Part shown: positions 1-11,572 of the stretch, in pieces
Layout of the letters: every line of letters begins with the position of its first letter
How positions within the stretch are numbered: position 1 is the first letter of the stretch
Origin: Escarpia spicata
Lineage: Eukaryota > Annelida > Polychaeta > Sabellida > Siboglinidae
Direction: 5' to 3'
Assembly (NCBI GenBank): GCA_963995525.1
Contig: OZ023214.1
Location: 54,192,839 to 54,256,838 of the forward strand
Length of the DNA: 64,000 bases
Made by a program: the position numbers and the translations under genes
Notes under the pieces: generated by a model
What the model was told of the DNA's origin: nothing
The model's database searches: none
The model's input: the letters and a program-made list of their open reading frames with translations, nothing else

Positions 1-187
1 TGGTATTGCTCTAATGTTTTTATGCTATCGTCTGTGAGGTATGTTTGGCCTTCAATCTGCTGAGATTAAATAGCTTGCCAGCTGTGCGATAGTTTATTTG
101 AACACCAGCAAGAAAGATGGAGAAAATCTAATCAAATTTATTGTAACTCATTACAATACACACTAATACAAATCAAATTAAAACAAA
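1..187. other. AT-rich sequence without recognisable feature
   Basis: I see no supported reading frame here. The stretch lies just beyond the 3' side of the minus-strand LINE fragment and may be its untranslated tail. Confidence 0.4.
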
Positions 188-775
188 TCATATATAATAA
201 CGTAATGACAATAACAAGGAAAGAACATTAGATCCCTGTTTAACACCAGTTTTGTTTGTGAACGGATCTGCGGTAGATCCATTGCTTAGAATACTTATCT
301 GCATGTCATCGTGTAGGAGTAGAATTATGTTGGTAAACTTTTCCGTGCAGCCTTTTCGTTGAAGAATCTTCCAGAAAGCATCTTTGTTTATACAATCAAA
401 AGCCTTGGGTACATAAAAGAATGCCATGCATTGATGCTGTGTAGATTCTTATGGAAAATGCTTCCGTCCTTAGATTTAAGTGGTGTTGGTCCATTTGTTG
501 AGTATCCATAAATTGTCTTGACTGCATTGAAGAAGCCATATGTATTGTATGTATCAGCGAGGAGTTGTATATCAACAGCCTTCTCGGTCCATCATTGGTT
601 CTGTAGGTCATGGGTCCTTCTTTGCTGCAAGGTGAGCATTTTGTTTACATGTAGAGTTTGGGTCTTGTTGTAATGTATGATATGCTTTTCGGTTGTGGTC
701 GATCAGTTGTTGTATCTCAGCATCGTTCTCATCAAACCAAACTTGGTGTTTCTTGGTTGTATGTCCAATGACTTT
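188..775 (-). pseudogene. Decayed non-LTR retrotransposon (LINE), linker plus RT fragment
   Basis: Read on the minus strand, about 770-700 encodes a linker with the motif [10 protein letters not shown]. The same motif occurs in the larger LINE at 36290-39360 of this window. About 560-430 follows with a segment carrying VKTIYG and LKSKDGS. At 427-188 there is reverse-transcriptase core sequence with KAFDCINKDAFW and TGVKQG. The RT finger region between the linker and KAFD is missing and the frame changes, so this is an internally deleted, dead copy. The order and motifs match a jockey/CR1-like endonuclease-RT element. Family placement is inferred from motifs only; that it is a LINE fragment is clear. 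Confidence 0.8.
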
Positions 776-859
776 TTCGCAGGCACTTGAGACGATGAAT
801 TTCAGTGAGGGCCAATCGTCGTAAATTTGCTAGAGGTAGTGTTTATGAGTTCATTCGGG

Positions 860-1500
860 AACGTCTGTTGTCCTCATGAATGATACCGTCGTCCTCTAAG
901 CCTTGATATCACCAGGTAATTTTAAGGGAGTTGGCATCTGGCCACGGTTGCCGCGTGAGCTGTCTGGTACTGGACAGTGCTGAAATAGGTCCTCACTTGT
1001 CATCGGGGCGGTTTCACAGCAACACATCTCGGACTGGACAATCGTAATTGTGTTGTATAAATGATTCCTTTTCAGAAGAGGTTCAATGGCAGGTTTGCAT
1101 CTGTTTAGTAGGAGATGCTTATAAATCATAGGTGCGATTTGTGTCAAGCTGATACCTCGATAGTTTGTTGCCAGAGCTAGATTTGCGAGATTTCCGTTCT
1201 TTGGAAGGGGTACTATCCTATGTTTGAGAACGCATCATGCTTTACAACATTATTGAAGATATGATCATAAGGTTCCAGTAGTATTTATTTTAATTCACCC
1301 AAACTTCCACATTTCCGGTGGAATTTCATCTAGACCAGCTGTTTTTCTAAATTTGCGTTTCTTGAGCACTTCACTCAATTTGATTAACATAAATGTTTCA
1401 AGGCTAATATATGAACCATTTTCAATCAAATCACTCTTTCTCTCTCTTTCTCTTACACTAGATGGCTCATGTCTAGTAGGGTTCTTATATGTTAAGGCAA
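860..1500 (-). pseudogene. Second decayed LINE fragment (RT N-terminus and C-terminal tail)
   Basis: On the minus strand, about 1370-1295 encodes TAGLDEIPPEMWK, a typical start of the RT finger region. About 1215-1085 encodes IVPLPKNGN and NYRGISLTQIAP followed by a leucine-rich stretch. The reading then jumps directly to a cysteine-bearing C-terminal tail (SEDLFQHCPVPDS), so the whole catalytic palm has been deleted. Sequence style differs from the neighbouring fragment at 188-775, so I treat it as a separate element of another LINE clade. The same strand and close spacing may mean one insertion beside the other. Confidence 0.72.
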
Positions 1501-2085
1501 CGCACATGAGAAGGAACGGTTATCGTGAACAAGCAAAAAATAACGAGGAAAATTTTATAAACTTTATTATAAGATATCTTCCTTTATGTAACTATCTCGA
1601 TTAGCAAAGATTAAAAGAATAAAGAAATCCCGTAACCCAAATCTTAACAGAACATAATAAACAATAACACTGAATTTTTGAATCTATCTAACTAAAAAAG
1701 TAAAGTTACAATTAATCTTTCAGTTATCCAATTCCTCTTCTTTTCTAAGGTGGATTATTCCACTACACGATCAAACACTAGGCGTGTGTTATCGAAGAAT
1801 AAATCCCATACGATAAATACACAGCATATCGCTAGCCCTCACGAACTCTCATTACAGTAATCGGTTACAACAAATATATATATATATATGTATACTTTAA
1901 GGGTAATAATACCTAATAATAACTTCAAAACCACATATAACTACCATTCATAAAATAACAAATAATTTCAATTAGAAAATAGACCTTTACTTTGGGCTAG
2001 TCGCATCTCGAACCTATACGAACGTTTGATGAAGTCATCACGCCGAGCTCAGAAAACAATCAGAACGGTGTATCTCGGCCGCACG
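1501..2085. other. Non-coding AT-rich stretch with short TA repeat
   Basis: No supported gene. A short (TA)n run lies near 1874-1890. Composition switches sharply near 2035 from AT-rich to the GC-rich tandem repeat that follows. Confidence 0.5.
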
Positions 2086-2089
2086 AGTG

Positions 2090-2460
2090 ATGACGCCGGG
2101 CAATCGACGCTTGCCGCCGTCCGCGGCGAATTCTCGAGTCGCGTCCGTGCTATAATCGACTTGTATCGCACGATCGCAAACGATTGCGAAGTCAGTAGAA
2201 TACGTTCGCGTGAACGACGACGCCTGGCAGTAGACGCTTACCGCCGGCCGCTACGAATTCTCGAGTCGCGTTCGTGCTTCGATTGAGTGGTCTTGCCCGG
2301 TCGCAAACGATTGAGAAGTCGGACGAATGGATTCGCGCGAATGGCGACGCCGGGCAGTATACGCTTACCACCGGCCGCTACGAATTCTCGAGTCGCATTC
2401 GGCTGTCGGACGAGGTCGCTGTGAGACTGCTGTTCGAGGATGGCCCGAGCTGGGATGAGC
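2090..2460 (+). repeat. GC-rich tandem repeat, ~126-bp period, three copies
   Basis: A block beginning GACGCCGGGCA recurs at about 2092, 2218 and 2344, giving a period near 126 bp. Each copy contains GAATTCTCGAGTCGC and a shared CGATCGCAAACGATTG-like segment. The GC content is far above the flanks. Short ORFs on both strands here are by-products of the repeat, since 126 is divisible by three. I cannot tell whether it is a satellite or the sub-repeat array of a mobile element end. Confidence 0.75.
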
Positions 2461-3290
2461 GCGTCGCGATTTTCGCTCATCGACGCAAATATTCGCCATG
2501 ACAGCCGTTCACGGACGTCGGGGCCGACCGGGACGTTTCTTCAATAAACCACTGACGTGGCGGCATGGCTTCTTCGAAGCTCGAACAGTCACTCTGGACG
2601 CCGAATATCGCATACACAATTTTTGGGAACGTAACCCACGTTAACGATTCCCACCACGCTTCACGACTTGATTTGCCATTCTCTAGACAGCAGGGTAACC
2701 TGTGTCGTTCAATCCTGGATCTGTCCCAGTCCTTCGCCAGCGCCCAGATGGCGAAATGCGTATGACAGACGTTTATATAAGCGGACCTATTTACACATCA
2801 TATGACCGGTTCCCCACATTTCTATTGGCTAATACAATATACAATTCAAGCTACGCATTGTGGAACACTCTCTAAGATACAGTGAAACCATCTGCTTGGC
2901 TAGAAACGCTAGCAACAGAATACCACGCCTCACTGAGCGCATCTGCAACCAACTTGCTATAATTACGTAACTTAGCCGGTTGGTCAACAATCTACCTATC
3001 TACTGGCTTGACCTTCCTCATTTACCAAATTAAACCTAAGGAAAGTAGATTTAAACACCCACAAATAGCAGAAATGCTACAATATGCTTGGCCAAGAAGG
3101 TTCTTAAAGTGTTTTTCTATTGATTTGTTCTTTCTTCCGGATATCTCCCATTTAATCTACCCTCGGGTGTTAATTCCCTGCCAGTTGCATGATTTGTAAC
3201 TTTCCATGCTTGTCTAGAGTAGTATTTCTCTGCTGCTTGCTTGCAAGCATAAGCAAGATTTTCCTTTGAGTTTGGTACGTCCTTGATCAA
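2461..3290. other. Unassigned sequence with weak LTR-like signals
   Basis: An AATAAA-type signal near 2542 and a TATATAA-like box near 2774 could belong to a retroelement terminus. I found no matching second copy or coding region, so no element is called. Confidence 0.3.
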
Positions 3291-3694
3291 ACGCTGCAAT
3301 ACCACATACACAAATTAAAATTCATGTGCTTTAACCCCCGCAGTACCACATCCACATACACTACAGTCTACTCTGCTCATTCATCATGGATCGCCTTTCT
3401 ACATTCAATCTAGCAGATGGTGTTTTCTTTGGAGCTCTGAGCCTCAAACTAATGAGTTAATGGTATTATGTGATCTGAGTTAACTGACTTGAGGCTGCAT
3501 CTCTGACACTGTTGAGCTACATTCTCCGAACAAGAATAATAATCTGACTGTGCTTTACAACCATTTGGATACTGGAATGTCCATAATTTGTTTTCGTAAA
3601 ACAGTACGGTACACACATGACAGTCCTGTACTCTAATCCCAGCAGTTTCACACCCTCTCGTATAACATTAACCACAAATGTGCACATGACAGTG
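3291..3694. repeat. Degenerate start of the 45-bp satellite field
   Basis: Scattered matches to the later repeat core (CCCGCAGTACCACA and CACATGACAGT variants) appear from about 3335, mixed with unrelated sequence. Similarity is below that of the homogeneous array that follows. Confidence 0.55.
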
Positions 3695-4255
3695 CTCTAA
3701 ACCCCGCAGTAAGTGCCAGACACACCCACATAACAGGCATGTACTCTAGTCACCACAGTACCAGACACACTCACATAGCAGGCATGTACTCTAATCACCG
3801 CAGTACCAGACACACTCACATAGCAGGCATGTACTCTAATCACCGCAGTACCAGACACACTCACATAACAGGCACGTACTCTAATCACCGCAGTACCAGA
3901 CACACTCACATAACAGGCATGTACACTAGTCACCGCAGTACCAGACACACTCACATAACAGACATGTACTCTAGTCACCACAGTACCAGACACACTCACA
4001 TAGCAGGCATGTACTCTAATCACCGCAGTACCAAGCATACTCACATAACAGGCACGTACGCTAGTCACCGCAGTACCAGACACACTCACATAACAGGCAT
4101 GTACTCTAATCACCACAGTTCCAGACACACTCACATAGCAGGCATGTACTTTATTCACCACAGTACCAGACACACTCACATAGCAGGCATGTACTCTAAT
4201 CACCGCAGTGCCAGACACACTCACATAACAGGCGTGTACTCTAACAGGAGCAGGA
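3695..4255 (+). repeat. Homogeneous minisatellite, 45-bp unit, about 12 copies
   Basis: The landmark GGCATGTACTCT recurs every 45 bp from 3737, followed in each unit by AATCACCGCAGTACCAGA and CACTCACATAACA. Units differ by a few bases such as ACG/ATG and AGT/AAT. Because 45 is divisible by three, both strands show open frames of about 175 codons that repeat a 15-residue word (YSNHRSTRHTHITGM on the plus strand). That openness is explained by the repeat and is not evidence of a gene. Confidence 0.95.
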
Positions 4256-4719
4256 CAACACTTACATAACTCCTATGAATCCAGAAATTCCAATATACAA
4301 GTTCTTTGGTGTACCCCAAGCAGTACCACAACAACATATATACCAGTTTGTTATTTAATCCCTGTAGTACTAAACTCATTCACATAACATATTTGCACAT
4401 TAATTACTGCAGTACCACACCCACTTACATCATATTACTGCAATATAACAGCTGACGTACCACACACACACTCATAAAAATCATGCACTCTAACATCGCA
4501 GTAGCACATTCACGCACATTACAGTCATGCACATAAATCACTATACTAACACACATTCAAAAGATAGTTATGCACTCAAACCCCCGCAGTACCGTATCCA
4601 CCCCACTCACATCACCGTCCTATGATCTAACCCCCGCAGTACTACATCCACCCATATATCAGTTTTTTCCTGTAAACCCTACAACACCACATCCACGGAT
4701 ATAACAACCCTGTACCATA
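4256..4719 (+). repeat. Degenerate copies of the 45-bp satellite
   Basis: Units with the core GCAGTACCACA followed by CACATA recur irregularly with many substitutions and indels. This looks like an older part of the same field. Confidence 0.7.
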
Positions 4720-6236
4720 AGAAGCAGTGCGAGGTCTGAAATCTACGAAATCACCTGGGATGGACAATATTCCCGCAAAGCTGCTGAAAAGAGAGGAGAC
4801 ACAACAACACTATTCCTCACAGTGTTGTGCCAGAAAATTTTGGAGATTTGGAGAAGTGGAAACAGTCGCTCATCATTCCGCTGCCCAAGAAAGGGGACTC
4901 AGACAGTGCAAGAATGATCGAACTAACCCCCGCAGTATCATATCCACACACATAACAATATCTACCTTGAATCCTGAAATTCCCATATCCACACATACAA
5001 CAATCATTAGCTCTAAACCATGCAGTACCACAACCACACATTTAACAGTCTGTTATTTAATCCCTGCAGTACCACACCCACTCACATAACATATCTACAC
5101 TCTAAGCGCTGCAGTACCACACCCACTCACTAACAGTCATGCAATTAAACCGTCACAGCACCACATCCCAGCAATATCGTGCTCAGAGTACTAATTATCA
5201 ACCGGTTGAATGAAGTCCATGGCCGAAGAACTCCTATCTGAAAAACAAGCTGGTTTCAAAACGGGGAGGAGCAGAGTCGAGCAGATCTTGAACACTAGAG
5301 TTACCACATCTACATCTACAACAGCAGCGAGATATCTTTCACAACTTCATAGACTTCAAGAAAGCATTTGACAGATTCCGGCATGATGGACTATGGCAGG
5401 CCCTCAGAGAATTCAACATCGAGGAAGGACTGATTAAAATCATAGAGTCACTGTACACAAATGCCAGCAGTGCAGTCCTGATGAACAACCATATCGGGGA
5501 ATTCTTTAGAACAAAAGTAGGCGTCCGACAGGGATGCTTGCTCTCTCCAGTGCTCTTTAACATATCCCTGGAGAAGATCATACAGGACACCCTACACAAC
5601 AACCACAGCTCCATCTCAATTGGCCCATATCTAACAGGTGATACGCCGACCCTGTCTAAGGATGGTAGCTGCACCACATAAATACATATCAACATCGCCT
5701 TAGCAGCCGCAGCAATGGCAAGGTTGGAGAGGATCTGGAGAAGTAGTAACACAAGCTTCACAACCAAGTACAGTTTCCTCAGATCACTTGTGCTATCCAT
5801 CTTTCCGTACGGCTGTGAGTCGTGGACAGTCCATGCTCATACAGAGAAACATATTAAAGCCTTCGAGACCAAGTGCTTGAGGAAGCTGCACCACAGCTCC
5901 TACATGGAGTATAACACCAATGAATATGGACTGAGCAAGATCAAATTCCTGCTGGGCCCACAAGAAGAGCCTCTACTAACAACTGTCAAGAGAAGAAAAC
6001 TGGCATGGATCGAGCATCTAACAAGACATGTCAGCCTCCCCAAAACGATTATTCTGCGGACGGCAGAGAAAATGGTGGTTTGACAATGTCAAAGGGTGGA
6101 CGACCCTCTCCGTGCCAAAGCTCCTCACGATAGCCACGAACAGACAAGAAAGCGAAACATCACAGATGCAGGGTCACTTATGTTCACCCGACAACCAAGC
6201 CGGTTAAGGGACTAAGTCAGTAAGTAATTAAGTAAG
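4720..6236 (+). pseudogene. LINE pseudogene interrupted by satellite DNA
   Basis: At 4720-4925 the plus strand encodes RGLKSTKSPGMDNIPAKLL and then a frameshifted continuation, the RT finger region. Satellite DNA occupies 4926-5162. Coding resumes at about 5163 in the expected next part of the RT (SNIVLRVL, then EKQAGFKTGRS), continuing with KAFDRF near 5365, GVRQGCLLSP near 5520 and a C-terminal domain from 5715 (YGCESWTVHA, RRKLAWIEHLTRH). The catalytic ADD loop is deleted between about 5660 and 5690. The 3' end near 6200-6236 carries a TAAG-rich tail. Frameshifts and the deletion show it is dead. Clade not assigned. Confidence 0.85.
4926..5162 (+). repeat. Satellite segment inside the LINE reading frame
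   Basis: Several degenerate 45-bp-type units (CCCGCAGTATCA, GCAGTACCACAACC, GCAGTACCACACCC) sit between two consecutive parts of the same RT domain and replace roughly 15 bases of LINE sequence. The right junction falls at CACATCCC, a word also common in the repeat itself. Confidence 0.75.
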
Positions 6237-6628
<392 letters not shown>

Positions 6629-6684
6629 AGCATAACTGTGCTATAACCCTTGCAGTAACATATCCATTCACATAGCAGTTTTGT

Positions 6685-6960
6685 ACGATGAATTTACTGA
6701 GAGAACCCGTGCAGCGGTGTCGAACCTTCGGCAAGTTGGTTCACTCTACGTTGCTCTAGTTCACTTAGCTGTATGAATGAGTACCTGGCTATAGACAGCG
6801 ATGGACATTTTTGTACAAATAGTCTTCGCGCATTAATTGCAGCCTGGCTGGACGCTTCCCAGAAAAATCGAGATGGTGTTTCGATTGAACAGGTCTGCCA
6901 GGGAGTAAAATGTAAAGTGCTTTTACCAGTCCTGAGGATTGGATACTGCGCTATATTTTA
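6685..6960 (+). mobile_element. Candidate SINE inserted in the satellite
   Basis: Non-satellite sequence is bracketed by satellite units. It contains GGTGTCGAACC, a possible Pol III B-box in reverse, a body with TTCACTTAGCTGTATGAATG and GAGTACCTGGC, and an end with GGATACTGCGCTATAT. Such CTTAGCTGTA/GGGTACCTGGC bodies are, from memory, common in invertebrate SINEs. A 77-codon frame at 6773-7006 crosses it and I do not regard it as a gene. Confidence 0.42.
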
Positions 6961-7319
6961 TAACAGTCTTGCATTCTCACTCCCGGTGTACCACACACTC
7001 TCATAAGAGTGCTATACTCTAAAAAGGCAATAGCACACCCACTCACAAAACAGCCTGCACTAAAACACACACAATACAACATCCTCACACATAACAGCCT
7101 GCACTAAACCCCCACAATAAAACATCCTCACACATAACAGCCTGCACTAAAACCCCCACAATACAACATCCTCACGCATAACAGCCTGCACTAAAACCCC
7201 CACAATACAACATCCTCACACATAACAGCCTGCACTAAAACCCCCACAATACAACATCCTCACACATAACAGCCTGCACTAAAACCCCCACAATACAACA
7301 TCCTCACGCATAACAGCCT
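6961..7319 (+). repeat. Tandem satellite array, ~44-45-bp unit, about six copies
   Basis: CAGCCTGCACTAAAACCCCC recurs from 7051 with intervening CACAATACAACATCCTCAC. The units are much more alike than in the degenerate parts, so this is a locally homogenised subfamily of the same field. Confidence 0.9.
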
Positions 7320-9141
7320 GAGATATTAGGAATAGGGAGATGAGACACTGCAATATGCGTGTATTGACGCTTTTGTGACGCTATTTTCGCAGCGCCTTCC
7401 AGTGACGTACGAGTACCCGGGACGAGTACAAAAATACTGCGGGTGGTGCATAATATCTGTCTTTCACCCTTCTCTTCCTCTAGTGGTATACTATATTCAC
7501 TAGAGTAGGTGTCACCAGTAAATTGAATTTAACTTCACATCTCATTCATCAGATGCAGCACTGTAAATGCGACATGCTGTAATTCGACTTGGGATTGAAT
7601 GATACTGTTAGTCTAGGAACACAGTTTCAAAAGGGCTCTAGAAAACACTGTCATCCATGCCAAGTTATGTTTATGACCATTACCTGTCATAACCAGCCCC
7701 GATACTACTTTCTATTATGATTTTTTTACTGCGTAATGCGCCATTTTGTGAAAATGGAGGCAAGGCTTTTTGAAGGTTTTTCAACATGTACACAATCGGC
7801 TAAACTAATTATAGAGCTACACGATAACATTTTGTGTCAGGATGTGTGGAAAAACAAGGCATACGTAAGTGAAGCAAAATTTAAATCAATATAGTAGATA
7901 GAATTGAAATGAAAGCACAAAGATTAGAATACAATATAAGATTACAATATTAGTTAGGTTTTGTGACCGAAGGTGTACAATAGATCAAAACAAAACTTAC
8001 GTGGCATGACAACTATTTTTACATCGAAACTTCCAAATTCATTGCCAAATAAAACAACATTAGATTCTCTGACAAATGATATAATGCATACACAACCAAA
8101 ATATTAACCCTACCCTCATATTTTTCATAACCGCCGCCCAAGAACATAATCGGCAATACATGTACTCATTACAAGACTACTTAGCTAATTTTGGTATCAA
8201 AATGTGTCCAATGGTGATATACGCATTTGCAGTTAATGCGCAGATAAATATTGTAGAAAAAATTGAAAGATAAACATAACATATGCTAAAATATATATAA
8301 AAATTAGTTTCGTTTCATGAGGGGTGGTTAAAATCATTATTACACATCTGGTGCATGACAATTATGTTTTATCTCCCAGTAATCCCAGTTTATTTCCAAA
8401 TAAAACAACACTTGATTTCCTTAAAAAAACAATGTAGTAATGTGCACAAAAACACCAACCCTACCACCGTCTTCAAACACAGTCGACTATATATATCCAC
8501 TATTTACAGACCTACATAGCTCATTTTTATTTCAAAATGTTTGAAAGGTAAGATACGAATGTATAATTAATATGAATGCCAATATTGCAGACCTACACGA
8601 AAGAAAAGCATAACATGTGCTCTGATTGTATTAACATTTTCATTTGGTTTAGTGACCGTAGATGTACAATACTTCAAAATATTAAAAAAATCCCAGTTCA
8701 TTTCTAATTAAAACAACATTGGTTTGTCAAAAAATTAATATCTTGCATACATAACAACAACTCTACCATTACCCCTTAATTTTCATAACCGCCTTCCTAA
8801 AACACAATCGAATATATATCTCCTCATTATAGGGCTGCGTTGATATATTTGGTATCGTTGTTAGGTGTAATACGTTACATGTTCGTAGTAAGTACGCATG
8901 TTAATATTACAGACATAATTGAAACTAAAGTAAATATTATGCCGCCAGATAGTAAAGTTTAGTTTGGTTTCGTGACAAAAGGTGAACAATATTCCATATC
9001 ATTACTTACATTTGTGGCATGACAAAACATTATTACAATTATTTTAATGTTCCTAAGCTAAAAACAAGCCGTTGCGGGGCGCCACGTGTACTGGGTCGCG
9101 TCATAATGAACAGTGTCTCATCTCCCTATTTCCAATGTCTC
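7320..9141. mobile_element. Non-autonomous DNA element with 31-bp terminal inverted repeats
   Basis: 7320-7350 and the reverse complement of 9111-9141 match at 28 of 31 positions, sharing TAGGGAGATGAGACACTG. The pair interrupts the satellite array on both sides. No long ORF lies inside. The interior has degenerate internal repeats of roughly 310-350 bp, landmarked by AAAACAACATT near 8050, 8400 and 8705. The left interior (about 7390-7790) is the inverted counterpart of 20365-20760. I could not fix a target-site duplication. It is therefore best called a MITE-like or deletion-derivative element of unknown superfamily. Confidence 0.75.
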
Positions 9142-9305
9142 TAGTACAACGTCCACACACTTCACATTGTTGTACTATAAATCCTGCAATACCACAGCCA
9201 CACACCTAACAGTCTAGTCATAATGGTTAATGCCATACCACATATGCATATCCACCAGTGCTGCATTCTAAACAGCGGAGTACCACATCCGCTAACATAG
9301 CAGAC
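9142..9305 (+). repeat. Last degenerate satellite units
   Basis: Words such as GCAATACCACAGCC and GGAGTACCACATCC with CTAACATAGCAG identify the final recognisable copies of the 45-bp field. Confidence 0.65.
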
Positions 9306-9350
9306 GTTGAATGGTTGTTTGGTGCCATAATCACGTGATTCTCATAATAT

Positions 9351-9358
9351 TATATAAG
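9351..9358 (+). promoter_or_regulatory. Candidate TATA box of the unit A exon
   Basis: TATATAAG lies 44 bp upstream of the exon ATG at 9403, after a TCACGTGA palindrome near 9331. The same TATA-bearing leader recurs in the reverse fragment at 20311-20372, but units B-E have a different sequence upstream of their ATG. A or its relatives may therefore be the only unit type with a native promoter. Confidence 0.5.
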
Positions 9359-9402
9359 ACTGTAGCCACTACCTCGTAGTCATTCATAGTCACGACAGTG
9401 TT

Positions 9403-9510
9403 ATGGCTAACTTCATCCATCCTGACTTTTCCTACGCCGAAGCAGCTGGAGCCCAGCCCCGCTCCTCGACCGTCGGGCTTAATGAGATTGATTTCTACGA
9501 GCCTCGTGTG
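9403..9510 (+). CDS. Conserved 36-codon first exon, unit A
   Basis: The exon starts MANFIHPDFSYAEAAG, ends in YEPRV and runs directly into GTAAGT. The reading frame, length and donor are identical in all five copies, and differences are mostly conservative, which suggests it once coded for protein. It is followed by a 107-bp intron with acceptor CTTTTAG. I do not recognise the family. The frame is phase 0 at the donor, whereas the zinc-finger frame of the next exon needs another phase, so either the two belong to different products or a small change has separated them. Confidence 0.5.
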
Positions 9511-9617
9511 GTAAGTGTTTATGATTTTTTTATTTCACTACTTTATATGTATAAGTATGTAGGATTAAGATACTTATGAAAATACGACGTCTAAAAAACA
9601 ATCGTTCTTACTTTTAG

Positions 9618-9840
9618 AAGATCGCGTTTCACACCACTCCGTTCCAACCGTCGCCGCCGACGAGGAGCCCACGCCCCGCCACCCTTGAAACTGTCGGCAC
9701 CACCATCATGTGCGGCATTCACCTGCCCGTACTGCTCCAAAGCTTTCAGCAGGAAAGACACCTGGAAGCGTTACGTCACCCTCGGACGTTGTGGCCGCCA
9801 AAAGAGGACGGCCAAGGAAGCCAAGTTGGATACGCCAGTG
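9618..9840 (+). CDS. Zinc-finger-like second exon, unit A
   Basis: One frame encodes FTCPYCSKAFSRKDTWKRY followed by a Gly-Arg-Cys. That is CX2C-X12 spacing with Tyr in the place of the first zinc-binding His and a Cys five residues later, so it is a degenerate C2H2-type finger. The exon runs into a GTGAGT donor at 9841, so at least one more exon is expected, but none was recognised. The upstream half is Pro/Ala rich. The phase conflict with the 36-codon exon is unresolved. Confidence 0.45.
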
Positions 9841-10372
9841 GTGAGTCATATTTTGTATTGTGTTACTATATACTTTCACCTAAAATAGCGGCTCCCACGC
9901 ACTTCCTATCAACGTGGCGGGTGTTTACTTCCGCTAAAAGGCCGCCTCTGATGCATTTCCTGTCAATATATCTGCTCCCGTGACATTACTTCCGTTAAAA
10001 TGGCGACTCCGTGTCTTTATTTCGTATATGGTCGGTGCTATTTAAGTTTTATCGGCTTCCAACATGTCTGTTCCCGTGTAGTTGTTCTTGTCAACATTCC
10101 GGTACACCTTAATCGGTCACGTGTCAACTTTCGATATTTCTGTTCCCGTGTAGTTGTCTACATGCAGTGCAATACACTATAGTCCTGTCACATAACTTCT
10201 GGTCACGTGACTTTTGGTAGCGTGTTTTCCAAGATAAAAAAATGTGTCGCCGTCTACTGTGTTGACTTTTCATAAAAAGGGCTGTTGCCGCCGAAGAGGC
10301 AACCTGCTCCGACCACGTCGAGTCGTTGGAAGACACATTCAATAGGATTAGCAGCAGGAGGAGGAGGATGAG

Positions 10373-10404
<32 letters not shown>

Positions 10405-10566
10405 CTTTCCTGTTGAATGTTGTTTAAAATATGGGGACCGACCAGGGCCATTTTCTTTGTATGTTCTTTCGTCACCCGAGACGGCAAAAGCCAGGCCAGA
10501 TGCGAATGTGTTATAGTGGGCGCCAGAATTCGGTGACGTGTTGTTTAATGATGTTCCTCAATGGCT

Positions 10567-10662
10567 TTAGGCAATGTGCCGTTTCCAGTTGTCCCGACGC
10601 GTGAAATGGGTCTTACACGACGGGCACTGGAAGGGTGGTAAGGAGGATGGTGGTATGGGCAT
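10567..10662 (-). CDS. C2H2-like mini-ORF (31 aa), unit A
   Basis: A frame of 31 codons on the strand opposite to the exons encodes a Pro-rich start and FQCPSCKTHFTRRDNWKRH, then ILE-ALA-stop. CX2C-X12-H is present but the stop removes the last zinc ligand. It could be a truncated finger or an exon whose donor has been lost. Confidence 0.4.
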   Translation of the reverse strand: MPIPPSSLPPFQCPSCKTHFTRRDNWKRHIA

Positions 10663-11259
10663 GTTGGCAGCCAGTAGAATAGTCAATAAACTCAAGATGT
10701 AAGTGTTTATGACTCACATGTAAACAACGAACTGTTCCGCAAAATGCATTTTACGCACTAGAATATGTTCAATGAACAAACATGTTACTTATACGAACTG
10801 GTCACCCACAAACTGACACGAAAAGTCACTAGGCGCTGCTTCTTGGTAGGTAAATACGTAAAACTGTGACATGAATTATGGGTAATACTATAACAATTAT
10901 GCATAAGCGGTCCAAGTCAATACGTTTAATATACAACCATATTACTTATGCAAGCTGGTTACCCCCAAACTGACACGTAAAGTCACCAGATGGCGATTAC
11001 TGATAGGTCAAACTATGACATATATGAAGGGTACGACTTCAAAGTTTATGCATAAGGGATACAAAGTCAACACGCTCAAAAGACAAACATCCAGACAAAT
11101 TATAACGTTCAACAGATATGAAACACGAAACAACATACATATACGAAAGTTACCTTGGTAATGGACTAAATTACTAAAACACTACAACTCTAACGCCATG
11201 AAACATTAAATATGTTACGAAGTTACCACGTTAATTCTCTGACCAATAAAAATATTAGT

Positions 11260-11572
11260 AGTAGAATAGTCGATAAACTCAAGATGTAGGTGTTTATGAC
11301 TCACATGTAAACAACGAACTGTACCGCAAAGTGCATTTTATGCACTCAAATATGTTCAACGGACAAACACGTTACTTATACGAATTGGTCACCCACAAAC
11401 TGACAGGAAAGGTCACTAGGCGGTGCTTCTTGGTATGTCAATAGGTAAAACCATGACATGAATTATCGGTAAGACTATAAACTTTATGCATTAGCGGTCC
11501 AAGTCAATACGTTCAATGGACAAATGTTACTTATGCGAATTGGTCACCTCCAAACTGACACGTAAAGTCACT
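11260..11572 (+). repeat. Partial extra copy of the unit in A orientation
   Basis: This repeats the block starting near 10672 (GTAGAATAGTC...AACTCAAGATG) with about 5-10% difference and stops after the word AAAGTCACTAG. It occupies the centre of the palindrome, where a simple inverted duplication would have only spacer. Confidence 0.8.

Larger units (their letters stand above)
9392..11254 (+). repeat. Repeat unit A (inverted orientation, left palindrome arm)
   Basis: This is the one inverted copy of a ~2-kb unit seen four more times to the right. Its exon ATG (9403) and mini-ORF ATG (10662) pair with those of unit B (13659 and 12400) around exactly the same centre, both sums being 23062, so the arms show no net length change between these points. 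It is the most diverged copy and has an 18-bp deletion in the mini-ORF region. Its triplet tract, GAG/AGG on this strand, is long and imperfect. Confidence 0.85.

Noticed and set aside
2026..2501. Overlapping plus- and minus-strand ORFs in the GC-rich block
   Set aside because: Explained by the 126-bp repeat and high GC, which lowers stop frequency.
3697..4269. Two ~175-codon open frames on opposite strands
   Set aside because: Both are the 45-bp repeat read in frame; absence of stops follows from a period divisible by three.
6773..7006. 77-codon ORF as a small gene
   Set aside because: Overlaps the SINE candidate and runs into satellite; no family recognised.
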